Position numbers and translations under genes: made by a program
Assembly (NCBI RefSeq): GCF_000186365.1
Contig: NC_014961.1
Location: 1,178,001-1,242,000 of the forward strand
DNA from: Desulfurococcus mucosus DSM 2162
GTDB taxonomy: Archaea; Thermoproteota; Thermoprotei_A; Sulfolobales; Desulfurococcaceae
DNA length: 64,000 nt
Direction: 5' to 3'
Shown: positions 32,835-42,057 of the stretch, piece by piece
Numbering within the stretch: position 1 is the stretch's first letter
Layout of the letters: the number at the start of each line of letters is the position of its first letter
The notes under the pieces: generated by a model
Told to the model about the DNA's origin: nothing
Database searches by the model: none
The model's input: only the letters and a program-made list of their open reading frames with translations

Positions 32835-35549
32835 TTATTTCGAGACTATGCTTCTCCTAACGGTCAGGTATGCTAGTAGGGCGAACACTGTTGCCAGTAG
32901 TGCGAATATCACTGCGACTAGCCCGATGTAGAAGGCGTTGGTTGCTGATGCACCTGCGGCGTCCGCCTTGCTTATCGCTGTGTCTACCTTACCGCTCACC
33001 GTGTTGAGGGTGTTCTGCAGGCTGCCTACGCTTGTCTTCAAGCCGGATACGTCACTGGACACCGTGCTCAGTGTGCTGGCTACGTTGTCAACCTTGCTTG
33101 CGACACCGCTCACCGCTGTCTTCACGTCGTTGACACCGGTCTTCAAGCCGGATATGTCGCTGGATATAGTGTTCAAGCTCTGCACGGCTGAGTTGAGCTG
33201 GCTTGTCACGCTGTCAAGCTTGCTTACAACGCTGCTAACGCTTGTCGATAATGCATCCACCTTGCTTGCGACATTGTTGACGTCGGTCTTCGATGCAACG
33301 GTTGAGCTGAGTGCGTCGAGCTTGCTGTTCACGGTGTCCACCGCGCTCTTTATGTTGTTGACTACTGCTGACACTGAGGAGACGGTGTTCACTAACCCGT
33401 TCAGTGTGCCGGCCACCTGGTCAACCTTGCTTCCAACCTCCTTCACATTGTCGATCGTGGCAGCCCTCGATATGTTGTTGACCACGTATACGAAGCCCGG
33501 CATGCTCTTCATGAAGGTGTTGTTTACCGAGTATACTAGTGACACAGCGTACTTGCCCGGCTGCACCATAGGTATCCATAACCCTAGTGTGCCTGTGAAC
33601 TGGCTTACCAGGACACCGTTGGAGTCCGAGGTCCACCTTAGGACGTTGGTTGTGACACTCATTAATGCATCGGTGTCATTGATTAGCACGCCTGCGAAGG
33701 CTACACCGGGCGTGAACCCGGTGCCCAGTACTCTCACTATACCGCTTCCAACAAGGATCGGTATGTAGTCTCCTGAGAGTGATGCCAGCACTATCTTGGG
33801 TGCCACATACGGGTTGGCATAGTTGTTAACGTTCATCGAGAAGTCCACAATGTGTTCGCCTGTAACGGATCCAATGATCCTTATAGTGTACTCGCCTTCA
33901 GGCAGCGTTGGTACAACGAATTTCGCTGAGAAGAATCCATTATCGTCGGCTGCACCGCTTGCCACCTGGATGCTCCCGAAGTACACTGTGACCTGCTCAC
34001 CGGAGGCGAGACCGTAGGCAACCACCTGTATAATGTTGCCGAGGTAGTCGCATTCACCACCGTATACAACGCACTCGCCACAGTAGGCTGTTCCAACCGC
34101 TGTTTCACATGGGCATATCTTGAGCACATAATACTTCTCTCCATCATAGAGGCCGGCAGACACCTTTGTAGTGTTTTTCATTGGTTCATTGGTCAACGGG
34201 TTTAATCCAACCCAGTAGGCTGTGGTGCCCACTATTACAGCCAGGCTGTATTCGTAGTCCCAGCTGTCGATGCCCCAGATGTAGTGGGCTCCGAACGATG
34301 TGTTGAGGGGTATAGTCACCTGGAACGTGGCGTTTCCATCCTTGTCCAGCACCACTGGCTTGGGGATGGTGTCTAACGGCATTATCTTATCATAGGAGAC
34401 ATCCAGGTAGTTCTCGTTGTAGCCCCATGCTGCTCCAGGCCCGTATCCATATGCCACTATGGTTATCACTTGGCCTGGGAGCACTGAGGGGGCAGGCCCA
34501 CCGCACTGTGGTCCGCTGTTGTCAACGTAGCATAGTATTGGCCTGACCAGGTGGTAGGTGTTCCTGAACTCGTACTTGGTTCCATCGCTGAGTGTGACTC
34601 TAGGTATGTAGAGTCCGGCAGCCATGTTGGTTCCGTTGTAGTCCTTTAGGTTCGATATATTGAAGTGTCCGACGCTGTCTGCAGCCACGCTCCCAGCCAC
34701 ATTGAACACGTATACTACCTTGGTGAAGTTAGTGTTGTAGAGCTCTATGATGCTTATAGAGGCTCCCGCAGGGAACCCGAAGCCCTCTAGCGAAATTGCT
34801 TCATCAGCTTTGCCGTTCCCCTCGCTGGGGGATACGACGACCTGCGGTATCACTGTTAGCACTCCCACCTTAGCCCTGTACATGAGTGTCGCAGTGGAGG
34901 TGAAGTTCACATTGTACTTGTCAGCGGGTAGCACGAATATTAGGGATTCGTCGTATGAGAACTGTATCGGAATGCTCACGGAGCCGTCGGCGCCCGCGGT
35001 AGCTGAGACAGTGTATGTCGTGCTGTATGTTGCGCCATCGAAGTTCACGGCGGTTATGGAAGCCCCCTCAGGGAACCCGTATCCGTTAACGACTATGCTG
35101 TTGAAGTTGCGCTTACCATCCACTATTGTTGTTACTGAGGGCGTTACCTCGATCAACGGGTACACGTAGAGGGTTCTCTGATCCTGACCTATGAAGGGTA
35201 TGCTTGCTGTGACCAATAGTGCTGGAGGATCATTGGTTCCAATGTTAGGCAGGTTTTTCGGTATGGGGACCAGGATGCTGTATGTACCTGGGCTAGGCGG
35301 GTAGAATGTCTGGGTGGCGTATACCTGGCCTGTGAACGCGTTGGATACCTCAATGGTTACTGCAGCGGTGAGGGGCACTGTTACTGTGACGTTTATGGTT
35401 CCACCAGGGTATACTCCCTGGCTGTCTGCCCCGGTCACGCTCACTATTATGCCCTGCGCGCTGGTCACCGGCGCAATGAATGCTAGGTTCACCAGTATAG
35501 GCGTCAAGATTGTTAATGCGAGTATTATGGAGATTATCCTCTTGGACAT
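32835..35549 (-). CDS. S-layer stalk glycoprotein with C-terminal coiled coil
   Basis: A 904-residue exported surface protein. It has an N-terminal signal peptide (about 33 residues, ending ...APVTSAQG), six or more beta-sandwich repeats with recurring GYGFPEG / GFGFPAG / GYGPGA / GTGFTPG turns, a long coiled coil at about residues 695-870 (VASKVDNVASTLSTVSSDVS and similar heptad/hendecad units, free of proline), and a final transmembrane helix (about 872-894) with a basic end. Many NxS/T sequons suggest glycosylation. The layout resembles a shortened tetrabrachion, the stalk protein of Staphylothermus; a giant subtilase gene lies directly upstream, as expected for a tetrabrachion-STABLE pair. 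Domain limits are estimates. Confidence 0.75.
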   Translation of the reverse strand: MSKRIISIILALTILTPILVNLAFIAPVTSAQGIIVSVTGADSQGVYPGGTINVTVTVPLTAAVTIEVSNAFTGQVYATQTFYPPSPGTYSILVPIPKNLPNIGTNDPPALLVTASIPFIGQDQRTLYVYPLIEVTPSVTTIVDGKRNFNSIVVNGYGFPEGASITAVNFDGATYSTTYTVSATAGADGSVSIPIQFSYDESLIFVLPADKYNVNFTSTATLMYRAKVGVLTVIPQVVVSPSEGNGKADEAISLEGFGFPAGASISIIELYNTNFTKVVYVFNVAGSVAADSVGHFNISNLKDYNGTNMAAGLYIPRVTLSDGTKYEFRNTYHLVRPILCYVDNSGPQCGGPAPSVLPGQVITIVAYGYGPGAAWGYNENYLDVSYDKIMPLDTIPKPVVLDKDGNATFQVTIPLNTSFGAHYIWGIDSWDYEYSLAVIVGTTAYWVGLNPLTNEPMKNTTKVSAGLYDGEKYYVLKICPCETAVGTAYCGECVVYGGECDYLGNIIQVVAYGLASGEQVTVYFGSIQVASGAADDNGFFSAKFVVPTLPEGEYTIRIIGSVTGEHIVDFSMNVNNYANPYVAPKIVLASLSGDYIPILVGSGIVRVLGTGFTPGVAFAGVLINDTDALMSVTTNVLRWTSDSNGVLVSQFTGTLGLWIPMVQPGKYAVSLVYSVNNTFMKSMPGFVYVVNNISRAATIDNVKEVGSKVDQVAGTLNGLVNTVSSVSAVVNNIKSAVDTVNSKLDALSSTVASKTDVNNVASKVDALSTSVSSVVSKLDSVTSQLNSAVQSLNTISSDISGLKTGVNDVKTAVSGVASKVDNVASTLSTVSSDVSGLKTSVGSLQNTLNTVSGKVDTAISKADAAGASATNAFYIGLVAVIFALLATVFALLAYLTVRRSIVSK

Positions 35550-35609
35550 GATACTTCACCGTTGTTCACCTTATACACTGGCAGGGTTTTAAGAGGGGTG
35601 TTTACACAG

Positions 35610-35641
35610 GTATATACATTGTGTATACAAGTGTATACATG
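35610..35641 (-). promoter_or_regulatory. Operator-like TGTATACA palindromes upstream of the S-layer gene
   Basis: Two perfect TGTATACA palindromes (35621-35628 and 35631-35638) follow a TATATACA half-match at 35611-35618, spaced about ten bases, one helical turn. They lie 60-90 bases before the S-layer start; a TATA box GTGTATAAGG is at about 35571-35580. Confidence 0.5.
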
Positions 35642-35648
35642 AATTCAA

Positions 35649-35707
35649 CCCGATCCAAGGGTGATCGGGCCCCCCGGGGACTCGGGGAACCCGTAAGGGG
35701 CCCCTCT
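35649..35707 (-). terminator. Hairpins between subtilase and S-layer gene
   Basis: CCCGATC (35649-35655) pairs with GATCGGG (35663-35669), and a second, stronger GC stem lies at 35669-35706. Located 30-80 bases after the subtilase stop, they are likely part of its termination signal. Confidence 0.45.
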
Positions 35708-35732
35708 CAGGATTGATGATTCAGGGAAAAAG

Positions 35733-38700
35733 CTATGGGTAGAGCCACGCGTACTGTAGTCCTGTGATAACCCAGTCCTCGATCACATATGTGGTTGTGT
35801 TAAGGTAGTAGCTTGATCCAACCCTGCTGTAGACGGGGAGGCTGCTGCTGGTCATGAACACTAGTAGTGATATATCCTTCCTGTCTAGTGTTCCACCTGT
35901 GTTCGCCCATGACACAGTGTAGGAGAACACGTAGAACGGCGGGTAGTTACCTGTGTAGCTTACGGGTGCAACACTGTACTCCCTTATGTCCGCGTTCTGC
36001 GAGCTGAAGACCGGGTATGATGATGCATTGACCACGGTCGGGTATGGTGATGCATCGACCACGGCGCTTGACTCTGTCACCGGGTATGGGAATCTAACGC
36101 TGAATCTTGCAACACCTGTTGCAGCAGCGTTCACCGAGGGCAGTCTCGCCGGGATGCTCTGCGGCCAAACCGATAGGGTGAACCGCTCTAGGTTGACGCC
36201 TGCATCGAACAGCACTGTTCTCACAACTATAGTGTAGACTCCGAGCGTGGGCTTGCTCGACGGGTAGAGACCGTACCTGTAGGATGTACTCGGGAACGTT
36301 ATCGTCGACGTGTTGCCGCCTACTCCACCTGTCGCATGCCACATGAATCTACCGCTACCGAGGTGCATGTGCCATGATACTGATTCACCCAGGAATATGC
36401 CTGCTAGGAACCCGTTGGGGCCGAGCGTGTATGTTACAAGCGAGGTGTTAGGCATGCTCCACGAGGCCTTGACCTGCATGTAGGCTATGGCCGGGCTGCT
36501 CACATTGACGTAGAAGAACCTCCAGTCGCCTGCCTCATACCTCCAGTCCCAGTCGTTTTCTCCCCTGATGTGTGAGGCAGGCATGGGTGACGCGGTGTCC
36601 TGCATCGGGTTCAATACTGTTTCAACACCGGTGGTCAGGGATGCTACAACCGTGTATGTGAGTGGCACATAGTATTCTTTCACGGAGGAGCCGTCGCTCA
36701 CCGTGACCTTCACGTAGGACTGGTAGACTGTTGGAGCCATAGTGGAGGTGGTCTTAATGGTTCCATATATGGTCACGGTTCTACCAGGGTAGACTGTGAA
36801 AGCTGTGGACGGCAGCATGATGGAGGTGTCTGCGACGGTCTTATAGTAGGTTATCGTCAAGGTGACTGGGACGTTGACTAGCTCCGGGAAGCCCTTGCTC
36901 GTATCGGTGTCGTTCCATAATCTACCCCTTATAACCAGCTTGGCGTCACCGTACTTTGAGGCGAAGTAGTTGAGCCATTTAAGCGGGTCGGCCACCTGTA
37001 GCCTGTTGTGTGAGGATGTATGCAGCCCGTAGTTGACGTAGGCCACTTCTCCTACCTGCAACAGGTTGTTGGGTGTCGAGGGGTCGTATGGGTAGCCGTT
37101 TCCATCCGCGTCGTTGACCCATATATAGGTGTAGACTAGTGCATCGTAGTCTGGCACGTAGTCGCCGTCGCCGTCGAAGTATTTGAACGGCATGTTTACT
37201 TCAACACTCATCAAGGCTGTGTCGCCGGGTATCTCGCTCCTGTCAAGGATCAGGTAGAAGGAGTAGTCGGTCATACCCTTCAGCAGGCTCGCTGTGAAAT
37301 TATATGTCTTAACAGTGGACACCACGTATTTAACGCTGGTGAATGAGACCGTTATGGGCGTCGAGGACGGGTTGGATACTGAGAGGTCGAAGACCCTGGA
37401 TAGCCCCCTCGGTATGTCAGGCACGTAGATGCCGTAGTATCCTGTGCTGCTCCATGTGGATGGGATGGACGGGTTCGCCGGGAACAGGGCTACACCATAC
37501 CAGTAGAGTAGGCTTGAAGGTATGTAGTCTCTCCAGTAGTAGAACCATATCTCTGAGAGCTTCCCTGAGACACCCGTGTAGTAGCTCCTGGAGTATATGA
37601 GTGGCTCACTGTTCTCCAGTATGCTTGAGACAGCCCTGTACACGTTGACCCTGCCGGCACCCTGGTCGAGTGGCGGGTAGTTGAGGAAGTCAGCAGTGTT
37701 CATCAGGATCTGTTTAACCGTGAACGGGCTCGTGTACCTCCCGGCGTCTCCAAGCTTCTCCATTAACGCGCCTAGGAGGAGTGCAATGGAGCCGGCTGTC
37801 AGCGGGGTGGCGTAGCTGGTGCCGCCGAACACAGTGTACTTAGGCCTATTCCACCCTATCACCGAGGCAGTGAAGCCGAATGCTCCCACGTTGACTACAT
37901 CCGGCTTCAAGTAGCCGGCTGGCGTGGGGCCTCTGGCCGACCAGCTTATTATCTGATCGTATGTTATGTCAGCATACCCGTAGAGGTAGTAGTAGGGCCA
38001 CCATGAGGTTGAAGCACCAACCGTTATAACGCCTGCAGCGGAGCCTGGTGCTGTAACCGTCCCGTAGCCTCCTCCACCGTTACCGGCTGCCTGCACTATT
38101 ACTATGCCTGGGAAAGCAGGGTCGAGGAAGCCCGGTGTCACCAAGCCGTTTTCAAGTATCGAGGTGAAGTCGTAGCCGAAGCCCGAGATATCGTATATGA
38201 AGCTGCTTATACCCCAGCTATTGCTTATCACATCAGCCTTCCTGCTCCCAGTGTAGTAGAGTAACCCATTGGGGTCGACGTCGAAGCCGGCTGCCCACAG
38301 CATTCCAAGCTCCGTGTTACCCATCCACAGCGACTTGACACCGATGACCTTGGCGCCGGGTGCTATGCCCTCGAGTAGACCCCCGTAGAGGACGTCTTCG
38401 CCTGCAACGGCTGAGGCACACGCTGTTCCATGCCCATTGAAGTCGTAGAATATGCTCATGTAGTTGCCCTGTAGATCCCAGCCTGGGAGGAACCTGCCGG
38501 AGCCGAACCACCAGCCGAGGTCGAAGAAGAAGCCGCCTGCGATGCCGAAGCTGTAGCTCGGGTTCGCCTGGCTCGGCGACACGAGTAGCCTACTACCATT
38601 GTATGAGGCGCTCATGTCGACGGAGTCTGTGAAAACATTGTTCCTGTTGAAGTCTATGTATAGCTTAGTGTAGACGCCCGGTGTATCTGGGTCGGCCAGC

Positions 38701-39608
38701 AGGACGAACCTGACTACGGCACCTGATACACCGGGAAGACTGAGGTATGTTAAGCCCACCTTGTATACTCCGCTAGCCGAGGGTATGTTGCCGACGTAGA
38801 GGCTCCTGCTGGTGGTCAGGGTCAGGTTCACCATGGATGGGGTTATAACCTGGAAAACTGTCTCAGCCGGTATGTTGATGTAGCCGCTGCTGTCCGCAGT
38901 GTAACCCTGGAAGAGTATTACCTGTGATTCATCAGCGTCTAGGACGAGTGGCTCCGTGATGTTCACTAGGTTGCCGTAGGCATCCATGTATTCACCGGTC
39001 CAGTATATGAGCTTGTTCTGGAGGTTGGGGTGCCCGTAGTCCACGCCTGTGTCGACGACTGCGACGGTTACTCCGCTACCGTTTAAACCGTATACTTGGC
39101 TCGTTAAGTCTACACCGGTGATCAGTCTCACGTACATGGTGTCGGCTTCAGGGGTCTCCTTGAAGGGTGCTGAGTCAACGGCTCTTGCATCGAGTCCACG
39201 GTTCATCAGCGTCAACGCCGGCTTGACGATAGCGTTGCTGAAGGCAACTTCCTTGGCGTCGCCTAGTACCCGGGCCACGAGGTCTCTGGGCCCGAATACC
39301 TTGAACACGTAGTTGCCAAGCTTATCCCTCACGAGCCTTGAGGCAGCCATGTTCACCTCTACGCCATAGTACTCGAAGCTCGTGGACTGCAACCTGTTGT
39401 ACAGCTCGTAAACGGCCTGGGGAGGCGTCGACTTATCTATCGAGACCACTACTGAAACGTAGTCGCCGTCAACCCTGTTCAACATGCTCACAATGTCTCT
39501 TACCCCCTTCGCCTGCACAGTGGTTTTCGCCGCTATAGGTACCCCGGAGACTATTACTGCGAGAAGTAACACTAATATGGGTATAAGGTATATTCTAGAG
39601 GTTTTCAT
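35733..39608 (-). CDS. Giant secreted subtilisin-like serine protease (STABLE-like)
   Basis: A 1291-residue exported subtilase. Signal peptide about 1-28, an inhibitor-type propeptide to about 130, then a catalytic domain with Asp in VAVVDTGVDYGHPNL (about 187), His in DFNGHGTACASAVAGE (about 394), and Ser in GGTSYATPLTAGS (about 596). A roughly 200-residue insertion lies between Asp and His. The C-terminal 600 residues are beta-rich, with repeated P-domain-like modules and sequons. The size and the adjacent S-layer stalk gene match the STABLE protease that is bound to tetrabrachion in Staphylothermus. ATG 39608 has GGTG upstream; a TATA box ACTTATATATT is at 39641-39651. Confidence 0.9.
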   Translation of the reverse strand: MKTSRIYLIPILVLLLAVIVSGVPIAAKTTVQAKGVRDIVSMLNRVDGDYVSVVVSIDKSTPPQAVYELYNRLQSTSFEYYGVEVNMAASRLVRDKLGNYVFKVFGPRDLVARVLGDAKEVAFSNAIVKPALTLMNRGLDARAVDSAPFKETPEADTMYVRLITGVDLTSQVYGLNGSGVTVAVVDTGVDYGHPNLQNKLIYWTGEYMDAYGNLVNITEPLVLDADESQVILFQGYTADSSGYINIPAETVFQVITPSMVNLTLTTSRSLYVGNIPSASGVYKVGLTYLSLPGVSGAVVRFVLLADPDTPGVYTKLYIDFNRNNVFTDSVDMSASYNGSRLLVSPSQANPSYSFGIAGGFFFDLGWWFGSGRFLPGWDLQGNYMSIFYDFNGHGTACASAVAGEDVLYGGLLEGIAPGAKVIGVKSLWMGNTELGMLWAAGFDVDPNGLLYYTGSRKADVISNSWGISSFIYDISGFGYDFTSILENGLVTPGFLDPAFPGIVIVQAAGNGGGGYGTVTAPGSAAGVITVGASTSWWPYYYLYGYADITYDQIISWSARGPTPAGYLKPDVVNVGAFGFTASVIGWNRPKYTVFGGTSYATPLTAGSIALLLGALMEKLGDAGRYTSPFTVKQILMNTADFLNYPPLDQGAGRVNVYRAVSSILENSEPLIYSRSYYTGVSGKLSEIWFYYWRDYIPSSLLYWYGVALFPANPSIPSTWSSTGYYGIYVPDIPRGLSRVFDLSVSNPSSTPITVSFTSVKYVVSTVKTYNFTASLLKGMTDYSFYLILDRSEIPGDTALMSVEVNMPFKYFDGDGDYVPDYDALVYTYIWVNDADGNGYPYDPSTPNNLLQVGEVAYVNYGLHTSSHNRLQVADPLKWLNYFASKYGDAKLVIRGRLWNDTDTSKGFPELVNVPVTLTITYYKTVADTSIMLPSTAFTVYPGRTVTIYGTIKTTSTMAPTVYQSYVKVTVSDGSSVKEYYVPLTYTVVASLTTGVETVLNPMQDTASPMPASHIRGENDWDWRYEAGDWRFFYVNVSSPAIAYMQVKASWSMPNTSLVTYTLGPNGFLAGIFLGESVSWHMHLGSGRFMWHATGGVGGNTSTITFPSTSYRYGLYPSSKPTLGVYTIVVRTVLFDAGVNLERFTLSVWPQSIPARLPSVNAAATGVARFSVRFPYPVTESSAVVDASPYPTVVNASSYPVFSSQNADIREYSVAPVSYTGNYPPFYVFSYTVSWANTGGTLDRKDISLLVFMTSSSLPVYSRVGSSYYLNTTTYVIEDWVITGLQYAWLYP

Positions 39609-39640
39609 TTCACACACCTAAGCATTAGGAATAGTATCCC

Positions 39641-39651
39641 CCAATATATAA
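39641..39651 (-). promoter_or_regulatory. Promoter of the subtilase gene
   Basis: AACTTATATATT preceded by a GTGAAA purine stretch, read on the minus strand, about 33 bases before the ATG. Confidence 0.55.
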
Positions 39652-39865
39652 GTTTTCACCACTCAAGTGCCACAGGGGATCCCTCGGTGCCTCCGGAGGC
39701 CGGCTTATGAAAGCTTTATTAGGCTTACAGAGGCTTCTACCTCTCTAGACGGTGGGGGAGACCCTGACGGTATGCATCCCACTGGCTTCATGCTTAGGCC
39801 GGCGGGTCCTCGAGGAACCCGGCGCCCCGTGGCGTGTTTAAAACCCGTTAACCCGGTGGGGTTCC

Positions 39866-40453
39866 ATGTCTAGGGAGGTAAGAAGGAGGTTTGTACCGTT
39901 ATCAGATGAGGTTATACAGGAGGCTCTCAGCGTCTCCGAGAGGTATGGGATGCCCTACAGCGTCCTCATAGAGAAGGCCCTGGGCGGCTTGCTCAGGGTG
40001 ATGAGGTATAAGTCGTCTATCCTTGAGAGCCTGGTGCTAGTCGACGCCGTTGACGACTTAAGGAGGCTGGGTCTCATATTCCTGCCATCCCATGTAGCTA
40101 GAAGGGTGATCGACGAGGTGGATGAGGAGCTCTTCACCCAGCTACTCGACGAGGTTTCAAGGTCGGCGAGATGGTTCGGCGAGCTGAGCAGGGTTAAACG
40201 GGGCAGTTCACCCAGGGAGTTCCAGGTATCCCTCTCCCTGTGGATCCCGGCTACAACGGTTGACATGGTTGCAGAGGGGGACGGCGTCTACAAGTTCATT
40301 GTCTCAATGGCTGACGCCTCCCCCAGGATGATCCGCCTCCTCGAGAAGGTGGTGACGGGTATTGCGGCGGGCTACGACGTCAAGATCCTTGACCTCGCAT
40401 CCAATGTCAACACTGTGGTTGTAAGGGTGACGGGGTTCCTTGAGAAAGAGTAG
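39866..40453 (+). CDS. Ribbon-helix-helix-like protein A of a tandem pair
   Basis: A 195-residue protein of unknown family. Residues 1-45 look like a ribbon-helix-helix DNA-binding unit (RFVPLSDEVIQEALSVSERY, SVLIEKALGGLLRVM). The rest is an acidic alpha-beta domain ending in a strand-turn-strand (VKILDLASNVNTVVVRVTGF). A TATA-like GTTTAAAAC lies at 39836-39844, near a leaderless start. The downstream protein has the same two-part plan and its start overlaps by 14 bases, so they may form a heteromer. Confidence 0.5.
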   Translation: MSREVRRRFVPLSDEVIQEALSVSERYGMPYSVLIEKALGGLLRVMRYKSSILESLVLVDAVDDLRRLGLIFLPSHVARRVIDEVDEELFTQLLDEVSRSARWFGELSRVKRGSSPREFQVSLSLWIPATTVDMVAEGDGVYKFIVSMADASPRMIRLLEKVVTGIAAGYDVKILDLASNVNTVVVRVTGFLEKE

Positions 40454-40943
40454 GAAGACCATAGGAGTGGACGCGGAGTACGTGGAGGCCCTTAAGGAGG
40501 TTGCGAAGAGGAGGGGGACAAGTATCTCCAGCTACATGAGGCAGCTAATAGATGAAGTCCTAAGGATCGAGTCAGCGGGCTACTATGCTCCCAGGGCCCT
40601 CATGGAGAGGTGGATTGAGATACTTCTCTCCAAGGTGGGCTTCACCTACGTGTACCCGGAGGTACTCGAGGTAAGCGACCCCGTGGAGTTGGAGAGAAGG
40701 GGGGAGAGGCTTGGGTCAACGCTCGTGGAGCTGGGCGTGGACCCGGTGAAGCTCGTCGAGCTACTGGGGGTTGGGACTGGCACGGCGATCTCTCAAGGAG
40801 AGTCGATAATACTTATACCGCAGGAGAACCCTTTGAAATCCAGGATGCTCCACTTGATCAGGGGTATGGCGAAGGGCGCCGGCTTATCCATCTCATCCAG
40901 CGGTAGCCTCGTGATAATATCACCGAGAAAGCCCATCCTCTAG
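40440..40943 (+). CDS. Ribbon-helix-helix-like protein B of a tandem pair
   Basis: A 167-residue protein with a better ribbon-helix-helix N-terminus than its neighbour: strand KTIGVDAEYV, helix LKEVAKRRG, turn TSISSYMRQLIDEVLRIE, as in CopG/Arc-type regulators. A helical middle and a C-terminal strand pair (LSISSSGSLVIISPRK) follow. Start is TTG at 40440, overlapping the upstream gene by 14 bases. The DNA target and ligand are unknown. Confidence 0.5.
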   Translation: MRKSRKTIGVDAEYVEALKEVAKRRGTSISSYMRQLIDEVLRIESAGYYAPRALMERWIEILLSKVGFTYVYPEVLEVSDPVELERRGERLGSTLVELGVDPVKLVELLGVGTGTAISQGESIILIPQENPLKSRMLHLIRGMAKGAGLSISSSGSLVIISPRKPIL

Positions 40944-41022
40944 GATTCGGGTCAGCCAGAATACTTCTAGTTATTTACTTCACCTCTTCATTTCATTTAT
41001 TGTTTCCCTGCTCCCTCGGGCT

Positions 41023-41220
41023 TCACTGTTCATTACAGGAGTGTTCAGGGACCCCTGGCTCCCCTACATGTGCGTATAGAGCTCTGAGCCAAATATTCAT
41101 GGCTCCAACAGTATCTCCATCAGCCATGAATCTGCATCTTGGACATGTAGATGAGGTGTTCTTCGGATCCATGAAAACCACTGGTGCATTGTACTCAATA
41201 GCTTTACAACTGGAAGCCTC
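41023..41220 (-). pseudogene. TnpB C-terminal fragment (IS200/IS605-family RNA-guided nuclease relic)
   Basis: On the minus strand a single phase reads SSCKAIEYNAPVVFMDPKNT, then SSTCPRC and RFMADGDTVGAMNIWLRALY, then AHVGEPGVPEHSCNEQ and a stop. This is the C-terminal RuvC/zinc-ribbon part of TnpB, including the last catalytic Asp region (DGDTVGAMNI). The first CPxC of the zinc ribbon is fused straight to the sequence that normally follows the second CPxC, so the intervening zinc-knuckle residues were lost. The N-terminal four fifths is absent; an element-end motif precedes it at 41203-41246. Confidence 0.7.
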
Positions 41221-41246
41221 GCCATTTAGGGCGGGGAGGAGGTTGG
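41203..41246. repeat. TnpB-element end motif
   Basis: TTTACAACTGGAAGCCTCGC followed by CATTTAGGGCGGGGAGGAGG, the same end family as 1940-1980 and 51145-51180, fused to the TnpB fragment. Confidence 0.55.
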
Positions 41247-41311
41247 ATGTTTATAATCCGTGTCCCTGATATAGTAGTAGGTGAATGCCTAGCTAAGTGA
41301 GCGTGGATTAA

Positions 41312-41941
41312 ATGGGTGAGGGTGTTCTACCGGGTACAGCCATAGGGTTGAAGACGAGTGAGGGCGTTGTACTGGCTGCTGAGAAAAGGCTCTCATACGA
41401 TGGCTTCGTGCTCAGCAGGAACGCTAGGAAGATACACATGGTGACAGACCATGTCGGCGTAGGCTTCGCGGGCTTAATGGGCGACGTAGGCTTCCTGGTG
41501 AAGGTGCTCAGGCTTGAAGCCAAGAACTATGAGCTACAGCATGGGAGGGAGATCAGGGCTAGGAGCATGGCTAAACTCCTCTCCCTAATCCTCTACAACT
41601 ATAAGCTTGCACCGATGCTCACAGAGGTGGTTGTAGGAGGCTTCGACGACGAGGGCCCATCACTCTACATCCTCGACCCCGTTGGCAGCCTGATAGAGGA
41701 GAAGTACGTGGCGGTTGGCTCAGGAGCACAGCTGGCACTAGGCTACATAGAGCCAAGGTACTCGCCAAGCATAACGCTGGCTGAGGCAGAGGAGCTAGCG
41801 GTGAACGCTATAAGGACAGTCGTGGAGAGAGACGTACTGTCAGGGGATGGAATAGACCTAGCCACTATAACCAGGAGCGGGTACAGGTTCAAGGAGATAC
41901 TTTTCAAGGTCACCGATCAACAAGGCCGCGGGCAGCATTAA
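41312..41941 (+). CDS. psmB: Proteasome beta subunit, probably the non-catalytic beta
   Basis: A 209-residue beta subunit of the 20S proteasome. Aligning on the conserved glycine, the Glu17-type acid (LAAEKR) and Lys33 (NARKIH), the N-terminal GTAIGLK stretch puts Gly at the processing position and Thr at position 2, while the other beta (47849) has canonical TTTVGL. It is therefore likely the inactive beta of a crenarchaeal alpha/beta/beta' proteasome, as described for Sulfolobus, unless the cleavage register is shifted. Start ATG 41312. Confidence 0.85.
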   Translation: MGEGVLPGTAIGLKTSEGVVLAAEKRLSYDGFVLSRNARKIHMVTDHVGVGFAGLMGDVGFLVKVLRLEAKNYELQHGREIRARSMAKLLSLILYNYKLAPMLTEVVVGGFDDEGPSLYILDPVGSLIEEKYVAVGSGAQLALGYIEPRYSPSITLAEAEELAVNAIRTVVERDVLSGDGIDLATITRSGYRFKEILFKVTDQQGRGQH

Positions 41942-41982
41942 CGAGTTTATATTTCTCAAAGACCACATAATACTAACCCAGT

Positions 41983-42057
41983 GGGCCCGTCGCCTAGCCA
42001 GGATAGGGCGCCGGCCTGCGGAGCCGGAGGCCCCGGGTTCAAGTCCCGGCGGGCCCG
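41983..42057 (+). tRNA. tRNA-Arg (GCG)
   Basis: Intronless: acceptor GGGCCCG/CGGGCCC, D arm GCCTAGCCAGGATAGGGC, anticodon stem CCGGC/GCCGG with loop CTGCGGA, T arm CCGGGTTCAAGTCCCGG, discriminator G. CCA is not encoded. Confidence 0.95.

Noticed and set aside
32938-33768. 276-codon plus-strand frame opposite the S-layer coiled coil
   Set aside because: Threonine/serine/leucine-rich shadow caused by the repetitive coiled-coil codons.
33820-34147. Short frames opposite the S-layer cysteine region
   Set aside because: No start signals; pure antisense shadow.
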